A DNA stretch of 64,000 bases from Straminergon stramineum (Eukaryota; Streptophyta; Bryopsida; Hypnales; Calliergonaceae), in NCBI GenBank assembly GCA_963920665.1, contig OY987265.1, positions 3,539,001-3,603,000 on the forward strand, in the 5' to 3' direction. The notes under the pieces were generated by a model. That model worked only from the letters and a program-made list of their open reading frames with translations, was not told where the DNA came from and made no database searches. This document shows, in pieces, positions 24,420 to 36,577 of the stretch (position 1 is the stretch's first letter; each line of letters starts with the position of its first letter). A program made the translations under genes and the position numbers.

Positions 24420-26067
24420 ATGAGAGAGATTTTGCACATCCAGGGAGGGCAATGCGGCAACCAGATCGGAGCTAAGTTCTGGGAGGTGGTTTGCGAGGAG
24501 CATGGCATTGATCCTACCGGCACGTACCAGGGCGTGTCCGATTTGCAGCTGGAGCGCATCAATGTGTACTACAACGAGGCGAGCGGCGGTCGGTATGTCC
24601 CTCGCGCGGTGTTGATGGATCTGGAGCCCGGGACGATGGACAGCGTGCGTTCGGGACCCTATGGCCAGATCTTCCGTCCCGACAACTTCGTGTTCGGTCA
24701 GACTGGAGCCGGTAACAACTGGGCGAAGGGTCACTACACGGAGGGAGCTGAGTTAATCGACTCTGTTTTGGACGTTGTTCGTAAGGAGGCTGAGAGCTGT
24801 GACTGCTTGCAAGGTATGTTGTGGACATGGCGAAACTTTCGAGATGTTGAACCAATATTTGTGGAGGTAACGGGAATGGGAAATGTTGGACGGTATTCAA
24901 GTATATACTGAGGTTATGTTTTTGGTAATGATATAGGATTTCAGGTTTGCCACAGTTTGGGAGGAGGCACTGGATCTGGCATGGGCACCTTGTTGATATC
25001 GAAGATTCGCGAGGAGTACCCTGACCGGATGATGCTCACGTTTTCTGTGTTCCCTTCTCCGAAAGTGTCTGACACTGTGGTGGAGCCTTATAATGCGACT
25101 TTATCTGTCCACCAGCTTGTGGAGAATGCGGATGAGTGTATGGTTTTGGATAACGAAGCTTTATATGACATCTGCTTCCGGACATTGAAACTTATCACCC
25201 CTTCATGTGAGTGTGGTTCCCGGTTCGTCTTTGCCGGCGTTGCATTGTATGTAATCTCATGGAGGACTTTGAGTTTGATTATTTTCGAAGCCAAGATGCT
25301 CCTGGAGAGGTTCAGAGGCGTGTATTGTTCTTGTATATTTTGGAACGTTTGATGGTAGTATACGATGTGCTGAAGAGTGTCTGAGTTTTTGTATTGCAGT
25401 CGGTGACTTGAACCATTTGATTTCTGCTACGATGAGCGGCATCACGTGCTGTCTTCGATTTCCCGGACAGCTGAACTCGGATCTCCGGAAGTTGGCTGTG
25501 AACCTTATTCCTTTCCCGCGTCTTCACTTTTTCATGGTCGGTTTCGCTCCTTTGACGTCTCGGGGCTCTCAGCAGTACAGGTCTTTGACAGTTCCCGAGC
25601 TGACCCAGCAGATGTGGGACGCCAAGAACATGATGTGCGCTGCCGATCCTCGCCACGGTCGTTACCTGACTGCATCGGCGATGTTCCGAGGTAAGATGTC
25701 TACGAAGGAGGTTGATGAGCAGATGATCAACGTGCAGAACAAGAACTCTTCTTACTTCGTGGAATGGATTCCTAACAACGTGAAGTCTTCTGTATGCGAC
25801 ATCCCTCCTACCGGTCTGAAGATGTCTTCTACTTTCATTGGTAACTCTACCTCGATCCAGGAGATGTTCCGTCGTGTTTCCGAGCAGTTCACTGCTATGT
25901 TCCGGCGCAAGGCCTTTTTGCATTGGTACACTGGCGAGGGTATGGACGAGATGGAGTTCACTGAGGCTGAGAGTAACATGAACGATTTGGTTTCTGAGTA
26001 TCAGCAATACCAGGACGCCTCTGCTGAGGAGGAAGGCGAGTACGAGGAGGATCTGGAAGAGGCGTAG
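24420..26067 (+). CDS. TUBB: Beta-tubulin (3 exons)
   Basis: Beta-tubulin pairs with alpha-tubulin to form microtubules. Exons 24420-24813, 24937-25206 and 25400-26067 splice at GT-AG sites into 443 residues, the family's usual length. The introns fall at codons 132 and 222, the positions conserved in plant beta-tubulins. The N terminus is MREI followed by the GGQCGNQIG nucleotide-binding motif; the tubulin signature GGGTGSG is at 140-146; and the tail is acidic ([13 protein letters not shown]). The start is set by MREI although the frame is open upstream. No frameshift, stop or missing signature residue is seen, so the gene looks functional. TUBB is a generic symbol; plant paralogues are numbered and I cannot say which this is. 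Confidence 0.97.
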
Positions 26068-28650
26068 TTGGTGTGGATTGGGGTGCATTAGTGTGGATGT
26101 TTGGTAACGTTGATTTTGAACCAGCTTTAGGAACAGGACGCTCTGTTTCTTCGCTTCGGGTATAATCCCGGTATATGTACTTACATTTTGAAATGACATG
26201 TGGTGAACCTTTGTATATCGCCGGGCGCTAGTTGTCATTGAATACAGGGATGACTGGATTTACCTGGAAGAGAGTAGTTAGTCTTATGACATTTAGGTTC
26301 TTTTTTCTTTCACTGTCATTGCCTATGATGGGCATGTTTTTTTGGACTTAAGCTGGAACAGTCTGTGGTCCTTGACTTACGTGCGAGCATAAGGAATTTG
26401 ATTTGCGAGCATAAGGATATTATTCGTAATTGTATACGGGTTTCATTGTACATCCAGTCCTGTAATCGGTTGGTGAAGTCAAATGTTTTGTCCGATCGAA
26501 TCCATGATTGCACTCAGTACAGATTCTCATACTGCCCTACCCATTTGAGAATTGTCTTGCGCATGATTTCGAATTCTCTTACAAGGAGAAGAAATCTCGA
26601 AAGCTTGGCAGTTTACTAGCAGTGAAACAACTGTTTACTTGTACACGACATGATAATTGGAGTAAAGATCGTCTTTGAAATATGTGAGAATCGAGAATGG
26701 CATTGGTTAGTCAGTTACCTAAAACTATATTCTGAACGTAAGTTAATAAGGGTCGTACAAGCGTTTGAGGTGATGAAGTCTAGTTATGCCACTACGTATC
26801 GATAGTGCACATTTCAGGTCCTGGCATGATTTAAATAGGGTCAGTTGCTGACTGAATATCCTAATCTTATAAGTTTTGACCGAATCATTCATAGGAATGC
26901 CCTCCAACAATATGGACCTAGTGGGAAGTGCAATGATTGGATTCTGTAGATTGTGTGGAACTCGCTCATTTTTAGTTTTTAACTCTGAATTGGGTTGCAT
27001 TGGTTTGTAAGTTCGACCTATTTCCTGTTTTGAATTAGTGCCAGCGTAGACTGGTAGTAGAATTGGCACAAAATAAATTTTGGAGTTTTCCAAATTTTGA
27101 TAAACTTGAGGGTACAATTCCAAGGCTGAGGAAGGATACATACATCCAACATCTAGAAGAATTTGAAGACAGTCTCCTCAGCAGACAACCTTGCAGAATA
27201 CTCAGAAGGATCTACTTTGCCATGACATGAGGGGCAGCGTGATGGTCGACCGAAGACCCAAAAGCATAAACAACTGAACAACATGCCAAGGAGAGCCAGA
27301 GACCTTCAAATGAGTCACATGAGGCCATAGAGAAAGACCTCAATTTGTACTGAAAAAAATAAATCTCAAAGCTTCCCTTGAGTTCCATGCAAGGATGGTC
27401 ATTAAGTGCATCCCCACCTGTCTGCATAGTGGATGACATCTCGAAAATGGCTTGCAAAATTGCCCTCCTGGACTTGCATTTTGGATGGTTGGTTCGTGCA
27501 ATTGACTTATAAATTGCCGTTGCACTCCAAATGGGGTTCATTTTGCAAGCCTGCTTAAGGCCTACAAAGTAGCTTACAACAAACCAAACTTCACTTTCTG
27601 CAACTTTAGGTGACATCAACCTTAAGTTAAACCTTCACCTGACATAACAACCATATGTTTGGCCTAAGCTAATTGATTATTGAGATATGTTGGGGTGAAA
27701 ATCTCTTTTTTAACAGGGTTTGATGCTTGCACAATGCGGTGGTGAAGAAACCATGTGAAGCATTGAAGTTATAAAGAAAACCTTGAAATGTTCAAATTAG
27801 CTTGTTCATACTTCTCTACAACAGGCAATTGCATTGATTACAGAGCCAATTCTATATGCTTGCAATTGCTTCTATTTCTCTTTCTTTCTGTTTTAAACGC
27901 TTGTCTATATAACATAGTATCTCTTGAAATTTTAATGTGCCAATTGCACTCACTCTAGTAATTACAAAATGTCAAGTCTTGATTGTTCTAGGCAATCGCT
28001 CATTGGCTACACCAATTTGCCCTATTAATGCAAATAACATTTTAGAATTGTTGCTGCAAAATTGGAACACTTGTTGAACTTGAAACTCACCACTTGCATT
28101 CTAACTTTGAGCTAGTGAGGCAAAAAGAGAGCATGTGAAGTTTTGCATACAACAATGTCATTGACTGCTATCTACCATATCAATGAATCACAAATTAAGA
28201 TCTTGAAGTTTCTAAACATATAAGTTTTTCCAACTAGAGGAGCACAATTTGTTGAATGGTATCTCAATAGTACTGAAAAAAACCCCTGTTGAATGCTATC
28301 TCGATATTGTAGTGTGTCTTTTGGGTGGATAGTTACAAATCATGTCCTCATTCTATTAAATTTTAATTTAAATACTCCTAGTACATGTGGTAGGTCTCAA
28401 TAGGGCTAGAAGAAATTTCACATCATGAGACCAAACAAGCTGTGAAGAACCAAACAAGCTATGAAGAAGCAAACTATTAACTATGATATGAAATGGGGGA
28501 TTTTGAATTCAAATATCAAAAGAGTATGGTCATAAAAGAATCTAGGGAGAAAATGTTGGACAACTCAAAGTACATTAAACATTTGACATTCAAAGTTGTG
28601 TACTCAAAGTGCAAAAAACACCAAAAAAGTTCAATATGTCAACACTAGAC
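26068..28650. other. Beta-tubulin 3' region and intergenic DNA
   Basis: The first few hundred bases are the likely 3' UTR. A 134-residue frame on the - strand (27,616 down to 27,212, ATG start) has no motif I recognise and no splice or promoter context; I leave it as an unproven hypothetical. The rest is AT-rich without visible genes. Confidence 0.45.
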
Positions 28651-28660
28651 TACAAAACTA

Positions 28661-29856
28661 TTAAGATATATTGTCACAATCACCTAAAACAACTAGAATG
28701 AATATGACATTATTTGTACTAATTAATGTATCTTCAAGAAGTGTCTCGAGCACATGAGGAGGTAATAGTGCACCATCTTGAGTATCATCAACCACAATGA
28801 CATCGTCAATTTGACATCGTGCATCTTTGATAATGATGCTTGTCAAAAACAAAAAACTTATAAGAAAATAAAATAAAATTGAACTTCAAAATTAAGAAAC
28901 AAATCAAAGCATTTTAGGAAAAGGGAAATCAAGAGCTCATATTTACCTAGAAGCACATGATCACATGTTGTGCCTTCTTGAGCCTCATCTACAATAGCCC
29001 ATGTCTCTTCTACCCTAAGTTAGTAAGGCAAGATCTGGGATTTGTATGCTCAAAGAAGATTTGAGTCACATCATCCATGGTGAAAGTGTTTGATTGTATC
29101 CTGCATTTCCAAAGCATAGAGGCCCTATGATATACCATGTTGCCTTGTCGAATAGGTAGAACCTATGAAACTCATGAAATATATTGACCAGACTATAACA
29201 ATGGTAGGAGGGTGTGCTCCCCAATTTTTTTTCATTTTGTACTTGCAGAATGTAGCAACTCTCTCAATGAGATTCTTATGAGTCAAAATGAATCTGTTTT
29301 TGGCAAATGGAGTTCCATGGTTGAGTGCTTGACATACTCCTCAATGCCTTCTTTGATTTGCTTAGTCGTTACATTTTAGTACATACAATCAAAATGATCT
29401 TCATCTTTGTCTTTAATGTAGTACCCCACCATGTCAATAAAAGTGTGTAGACTAGTGTTATGCAATGTTTCACTTAGAACATGGTGTCCCAGAGAGGCAC
29501 CTTCAGCTTCATCCCATCCAAGATAAGTATTGATCCATTTAATGACAAGAACGGCCAAAGATGCCATAATTCGACAAACCATTTGTAAGTGGAGTCTACA
29601 AAGAGCTAAACTTCTTTTGATTGAATACAACCGAGATATGCATTCTTTTTGAAGAAATTCTTCCATTTTTTTCAATGCATCAGGGCAAATGTCAAAGTTA
29701 CCAACATAAAGGGTAACTCTAAGATCCAATTGTTTGGATTGTGCGATGGTTTTTTTGTATGGAGGTTTTTTTTGTGCTGTGGTTTTTTATAGCAATTCCT
29801 TTCTTCGCAATGCGTTGTGGAGCACGAGGGCCTAGTGGACCTCCAATATTTTCCAT
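28661..29856 (-). pseudogene. Decayed Rep-like (HUH endonuclease-like?) protein gene
   Basis: An ATG at 29,856 opens a basic N terminus. A frameshift in an A-run near 29,745 leads into a 117-codon frame ending at 29,376. That frame holds, in order, LRVTLYVGNFD, RLHLQMV and VGYYIKDKDE. Order and spacing (about 40 and 57 residues) resemble motifs I, II (H-hydrophobic-Q) and III (Y-x-x-K) of rolling-circle Rep proteins. Downstream, protein-like sequence goes on in other frames past stops to about 28,950, with a further acidic segment at 28,661-28,830 (IIIKDARCQIDDVIVVDD). I infer a dead gene from a HUH transposon (Helitron- or Replitron-like) or an endogenous Rep. The family is not certain and element ends were not found. 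Confidence 0.4.
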
Positions 29857-29899
29857 GCCAAGTTGTTTTCTTGTATGTTTTTTTTATATATAAGTGTGA

Positions 29900-30306
29900 C
29901 ATGGATGGTCCCATTTCTGAGATGGCAAAATCATATTGAAGGGCAAAAAATGAAAAAAAATTGTAGGTGGTGAATAAACTTGGTCCATTTCAAATTTCAA
30001 GGTTACAAAATAATGTTGCACAAACAAGGGCAATGAAAGCAATTGTTGGTACAACAAAAAAACGGAAGAACTAACTATGACAAGATGTTGTTGGATACCT
30101 TCTTGGGACAACATACAACTTGTTACTATATGTGCCCTAAAGAAGGACCTTTGCTTGACCTATAGCTTGTTCTTGAGTGTGGCAAAGATTATGACAAAGA
30201 GGTGAAAGAAGTAAAGTGCTAAAGCTAAAAATCAAAAGTTGTTCTTCACAGTTGTTGGACAACTCTCACCTCGCACTCTATCACCTCGTTGCAATACTAC
30301 TGTGTT
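29900..30306. other. Short intergenic stretch before the CACTA element
   Basis: No gene recognised. Bases 30304-30306 (GTT) are the left copy of the CACTA target duplication. Confidence 0.6.
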
Positions 30307-30330
30307 CACTGTAAGAAAACGAAGTTTTTT
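30307..30330 (+). repeat. CACTA left terminal inverted repeat
   Basis: CACTGTAAGAAAACGAAG followed by a T-run. It aligns to the right terminus with one substitution in the first 13 bases and a 1-base gap. The GTT target duplication precedes it. Confidence 0.88.
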
Positions 30331-33300
30331 TAGACGTCAGAAAAAACAGTTTTGGTTTTTTTTTTTGACACAGTAGATATCCCGAAGGATGTCACCTAAA
30401 ATTCGTTATAATGGATGGGCATAAAATGTCCGAAAATTTGAAAAAACGCGTGAAGTTTTAGCTTGTTTTTTCCTAACATCAAAGACAACAAGCTCTTGCA
30501 AGGTCTCCACATTGCAGCACGTGGAGGACAGGTAAGCTCCATGTCAATACTTCATGGTCGGGCAGGGCCACATAGTCCACTTTTTCATCCAACCCCTTGG
30601 TGACGTGGTTTGTGACTTGGACCCGGCAAAAAAGTGATGTGGACTTCCGCTTTTTTGACGTGGCATTCAGAGTTGTTGACGTGGACTATGCATTTCATTG
30701 TTTTGCATTAGGAATGGTTGTTTTTGTGGACGTCCTATATGACATGAGGATGTTCTGTGTGACATCAAATTGGACAGGATCTTGTTGCAGAGAACATAGT
30801 GGTAGACAAAACACCATATTGTCACAAACGTGGTGGTAGAGAACGTGCTGTCAACATTGATGTCTGTACCAACATTAGAAGCGTAGTCAGGGATGTCTAC
30901 TTGCACGTTTTCAATGATACTACAGACATTTTACTGGATAGCCATTACAACGTCTGCTTGTGAATTAGGTATTATCTTCAATGTCAAGACAAAGAGAATT
31001 GGACATTACGCATTCTCCATGAACATAAGCACAAATATAGAGAGCAATAGATGGCTATCCTTCGAAGAGAGTGAAAAAGAGACATATGTCATTATAGAGT
31101 GCATCGTCTTCTTCTCTACAACATGTTGCTGAAAAAAAGGCCCATCTATATAAAAGACATTGATATTCCTACTTCATCAATGTAGTGCTTTGCGAAAAAC
31201 ATACTGTATTTCAAGATTTCTGTAGTACTCCTAGAACTATGGAAAAAACTATCCTTGTAATGACACAGTCAACAACGTTAGGTGCTACCCTGGACATCAT
31301 ACTAGACAATGCTTGACCAACACGACATCGGGTGCGGCATGGCTGTTGATGTATCACTTCTTCCGAGGTGCCTCCGATTTCTTACTACTCCCCGCCTGCC
31401 ACATTCCATCACCATTCACAGAACACCATAACTGTTCGTGAGAATTTTTCACTCCATAGACTTCTCTTACATGCGTAGTGTACAATTCTACTTACAAGGA
31501 TGGTTTACTATGTCAAAAGAAGAAAAGTTCTTTGACATATGACCACAGTATTCCTAAACTTAGCAACAACTTGGGGAGGTTTGAGGAGAGCAACTGAGAA
31601 ACCACCTTCGCTGGCTTTGCCGTTGACTTTGTTGCCTTTGACACTTGTGTGATTTTTCCAAATTGCCGAGGCCGACTTGACAACTCTTCAGGGACTTGTT
31701 CCTCCTCCTGCTGAAACATGTGCCACTCTTGCTTTACAATGTGCATTAATTTTCATGCTTTCATCACCTGTTGGGCATTTTCTTACTATACGTACAATGC
31801 ATTGAAGACTAGAAATACCTTGTTTTTGCCTAACCTACTAATATCGCCTCCTCTCATGACAATTTAATGAAGGGAACCACATTTTATGTGACATCATTAA
31901 ATGTCTCCATAGACGTCGAATGAGGTGTCGGAGTTGACACATACATGTCTTACAGACCATAGTGCGCCAACAGACTACATGATCCTCCAATAATGTTCAG
32001 ACATAAAAATTGGAAAATAAGACCACAACTAATCAGCTCATCATGCGTTTGAAGATTCATCTGCAGATGGAATTCCATTAATGGATGCTATTGTGCGATA
32101 CCTGCTCCACCAACATGTTGTCATGCGTGGTTTCAGTGTCATTTGTCGCAGGATCCCCTCTAGCATTGTCCACCATGTCATATACATCCACCTCCTCTTC
32201 GTCGGCCTCCACATGATTAGCATTGGCTTTAGCATCAACTAATTTATTCTCTTCCTCCTTACATACTGCAACAACAACAACATTGACAACGTCCTTGTCC
32301 TTCATGGCGTTAGCAACGACGCAGTCGATGCCGCCACTAGCAACAATGGTGGAGGAAGGCAATGGCGCTTTCGGTGCGGTCACGGGGTTTAGCATTGGAA
32401 TGCGGAAATCTTCTTGCACCAGTGTGCATGCCTCTGCTGTTGTTGATGTCAATGCTGATGTATCCACTACCTTAGCGGACGACGATGGCTCCGTCATGTC
32501 CTCAGGTGCATTGCTGTGCTTTTGGCCATGACCGTGAAGAAGTTTCTGCATCATTTTCTCCAAGCGCTTGTGGGACGTTGTCATTCTCTCCCCCAGACGT
32601 GTCACACTGCCCTCCAAGTCTGCAACACGACAACGCACCGCCTCTATCTCTCTAGCATGATCAAGCCGTGCTCTACGCTTCTCTTCTTGAAGGCGCTAAT
32701 ATTCCTTTGCCACTTCAGCATCGACTTCTGGATCATATGGTGGCCGATTCTTCAACATGGTCTACAGAAAACAACAAACGCATTTGGAAGTAGGTAGGAC
32801 GTCACCCACTTGAATGTCACTGCTATTTTGTGACATTACCTTATGAAGCCATTCAAATCTCTACTATGTGCCCTACCACAACAATAGTGTTCCTCTCAAC
32901 TATGCATCTACAGATGCTATTACAGATGTTGTCTTAAATGGAAGTCGTTGTGATAGATGTCGTACTTGACATGTGCCATAACAAACATATGAGAAAGATG
33001 GCAACTGCATCATGTATGTGAACGTAGGCTTGTCAAAATCTCACCAATCGTGAAACAACCTCTCTTTCAATTGCCTTCATCTGTGCTGTTGTTGATCCCT
33101 TCTCTTTTGAAATAGACTGCAAGTGCTCATATTTAGCCTGTGCAGCCTCTGTGGCGCGCATAGCCACCAGCTTCTCCCAGTGCTCTGGGTCAATGTCACC
33201 GGGTCTTGGTAACTTGGCGTCAATGAGTTGATTGATTCTCTAGCGGGTGTTAATGAGGACCTTTGTTATGATCGGTTGCATCCACTTCTCACACACTCTA

Positions 33301-34526
33301 TCGGAGTCTCCTCATATCTGCCAGTCTGCAAGCCAAACACAATCATTAATTCACTCGAACTTGTGAGGCCACTCATTTCCTCCCTAGATTCGCACCTTCA
33401 TAGCAAGGGATATGAATTGTGTGACATTTCCTCGAGGTTGCATCCTTCGTGAAATTGTCCTAGTCCTTACCACGCCATGCACGGAAAACCATTAGAAGCA
33501 TATTGCCATCACAATAGATGTCACAGTGGACATCAGAACGTCCCACAAGATGTCCGAGATGACATTAGTTTAGATGATGAACCTTTCGGAAAAACACGAA
33601 AATCATAGAAATCGTACAGGAAGTGCACAGAAATTATGGAATGAAGTGCGTGCTTGTATATAGACGTCTGAATAGTCTTCTTCTATGTTGATGTAGCTGG
33701 CCTTCCCATCCCGTAGTGGGGTCTAGGTCCTTCGCATACTTCTTAACATTACTTGACAAAACGGCCTTCATTGCACCAAAAGGTTGCCCTTGCCCGTCCA
33801 GCTCAACAGGTTTCTTCATGGCCGTGCTTGCCCCTATATTTCTTTTCTACAAGGGCTGCAAGGCTTCAATTTCGTCATCAGTATTGGCAATTGAGTCCTC
33901 TTCGGTTGACTCTACCTTGTATCCGCGGCTGCACAAGACGCACTACATTTCAGGATACACTCTCCTCATTCGACATGAAGAAACATCACTCTAGTATGAG
34001 CCACCCCATGTCAAAGATATGCCTACAATAGTATGGTTGAAATACAATGCAAATACTTGAGGAAGGTAGCGCTGTTGATTTTCCCCTATGCGTTCTGTGG
34101 GACATCAAAACGAACATGAGAGATGTTTCATGGGACATTTGTAATAATACCTATGGCATGAAATGATTATTGCCATATGCCACTACATCATAACTATGCC
34201 TTGTAAATGATTAACGCACACCTTCAGTTAGAGAGTCAACTGTTGAGGCGTCTTTCCAAGTTCGACAGAACTAATTATCACAAGCTCACATGTCTTCCCA
34301 GACGTCTAAGTAGACATGAACATGTTTTATAAGATGTCATTGGGGACGCCAGTCATTTTTGACCTGTCCGCATAGACGTCACACTTGACGTCTCTAAAAA
34401 CACGACGCCGTCATGTAGGAATCACATTGACAAGCTAAAAGTTCTTTGAAGATGACGAAAGACTTTACCTCCATGACTGCTCCTTCTCCGTCATACCTAC
34501 GCTCTGTTCACCTTCTGTTGTTGCTT

Positions 34527-35688
34527 TGTCGCGCCCCTTAGTGACACTTATCACCTTAAGCTCACTTTCCAAACACTTAGCACCTTAGTGCCACTAAGGT
34601 TCACGCTCTCCTAACACTGCACATGCCACGCACCCACAATGTTAGGTTCCAACCCAAGTCACGGGGTTCTCCATTCCTCCGTAACTCCCAATCCTTTCCT
34701 TCTAATCCTTAACTCCCACAAGACACCGGGCATGTCATTTGATGACATAGGGCGGAACTTCCATTGATGTCCAAGCAATCGGTGAGGCACTACTCCCACC
34801 GGTGCTAACCGCCCTTGAATGGGACCCAATTCCCCACTAGGCCCAACCCAACTCATTTCGGGACTCACTAATCGGGACTCACCCAACGGGACTCACACCA
34901 TGGCCTAGTGTAGAGTGGGACACCACCCAACCGGTATCAAGGAGTGCACAAGCACTCCATGGTAACACACAAGTGGTGGTGAGGCTCCAACACTAACCTC
35001 ACCACCCGGGGCCACTTAGGCTCACCATGGCACCATCCGGGAGTGAGGAGGGAGACCACCCCTCCTCATAGTACTCTCTGCGGGATTCGGCAGCCCCCCC
35101 CATACTAGAGGTCACCGGGAACCCCCAAGATGCACCCCATCTTGGAAGACCACCCATTTCTCCCGATTCGCACTACTTTGGGACTCCCGAACTTCCACCT
35201 GGCATAACTTTGCGGTCCGGGATCCAAATCGCACATGCGACCCCATTTTCGACATCTACGCGACGCGTAGATGCCGATGGACTACTCACTTGCTCCATTC
35301 GGACAAGTACTCGCAAAGATATCGCCCTCCAAAGATTCGGGACACTCCCGCCGCGGCCGGGACACTCCCGGCGCGGCCAGAGCACTCCCGGCGCGACCAG
35401 GGCGCTCCCGGCGCGACCGGGACACCCCCAACTTTGAACGCCCATAACTTTTGACTCGCAAGTCCAAATCACGCGTTCTTTGGACGGCTAGAAGCGTCTT
35501 CTCAAGACCTTTCCAAGCATGTATCACACGCCTTCAAATTCATCCGGATCAGAGCGCTACATCGCTCTGATCGCTCGGGACTCCTAGTCCCCCTCACCTC
35601 ATCTCTTGCAAGGCTTGGGAAGTCACCCCCAATGTCCCCCTTGCTCACCAAGGTGGCACGGGCACGCCTTCTGATGAGGGTCGTGACA
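34527..35688 (-). repeat. 3' LTR of the Ty3 element
   Basis: 1,162 bp, TG...CA. Identical by eye to 41,223-42,384 except C at 34,555 where the other has T (41,251). It contains a five-unit 20-bp GC-rich tandem repeat (35,339-35,428) and two short palindromes: ATCTACGCG/CGCGTAGAT near 35,258 and TCAGAGCG/CGCTCTGA near 35,547. Confidence 0.97.
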
Positions 35689-35702
35689 CTCACCCCCACC
35701 AA
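35689..35702 (-). other. Ty3 polypurine tract
   Basis: On the - strand this reads TTGGTGGGGGTGAG, directly abutting the 3' LTR, where plus-strand synthesis is expected to start. Confidence 0.8.
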
Positions 35703-36577
35703 ATAGCGTCGATGCCCTCATCGACATTACTTCATGCCGGTAGTGTTAAGTTTCTAAGGTAGCCCACCTCCTTAACACTTGCCTTGTGTTCCCGGGTAGC
35801 TAGCCCCACAATGCACCAAGTCCCCTTACTTGGTCTAAATGGCTAAGTCCTCAAAGGTGTCATTAGATAGGTCTTAGGTCCAAGGCACCCTAGCCTTCTT
35901 CCAAGAGAGGACCTAATCTAACTAGACCTACCTACCTTGAGACTCTCTCGAACTTAATTGGCTCAAAGGAACTTTCCCAAACCTTAGTTCCAAGCTAGGC
36001 CCAACTAGCCTATCACATTTCTCACTTGACTTAGGATGATTTCAAGGCTAACCAACTTCCACTTGGACGCAACTCCAAGACCCCTTTCTAACATTTCTGC
36101 CATTAAGTGATGAACTTTGCCCGCCTCAGGATAGTGTCAAGTCCCGCCCGACTTGTCTTTGCTTCACTCTAAAGACATAGTTGATCAAGCTATGCGTTAT
36201 CGATGGACAACTCGCAAAGGCACTTTTATAAGCCCGTGCCACTACCTTGCCCCCGCCCGGGCAAGTCCAAGGCTTGGGACTTATGTGGAATCACCCATTC
36301 ACAACCCCCAAGCCAAGGCCCCTAATTGGCAGCATTCCAAAAGTTGGCTTCGCATATCACTTCAATCCTCATCTACCCAACTTACCTCTAATGAAGAGAC
36401 TAGGACTCATCTCACATTTTTAAGCCACACAATTCCGAAATGCACTTACAACCTCAAGCAACTTTATTGCCAACCAAGTATTACAAAGTGTGCCTAGCAC
36501 AACTTCCTAACCAAGCACTAAGCAAAGTCTACCCAAGTGTGGTATTTCACCCCCACCAACAAAGGTTGATGTCCTCA

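Noticed and set aside
27212..27616. 134-residue frame on the - strand
   Set aside because: No recognisable motif, promoter or homologous family; kept only as a note in the intergenic entry.
34659..35527. Short open frames repeated at 41,355-42,223
   Set aside because: They are parts of the two LTRs and overlap each other on both strands; not genes.
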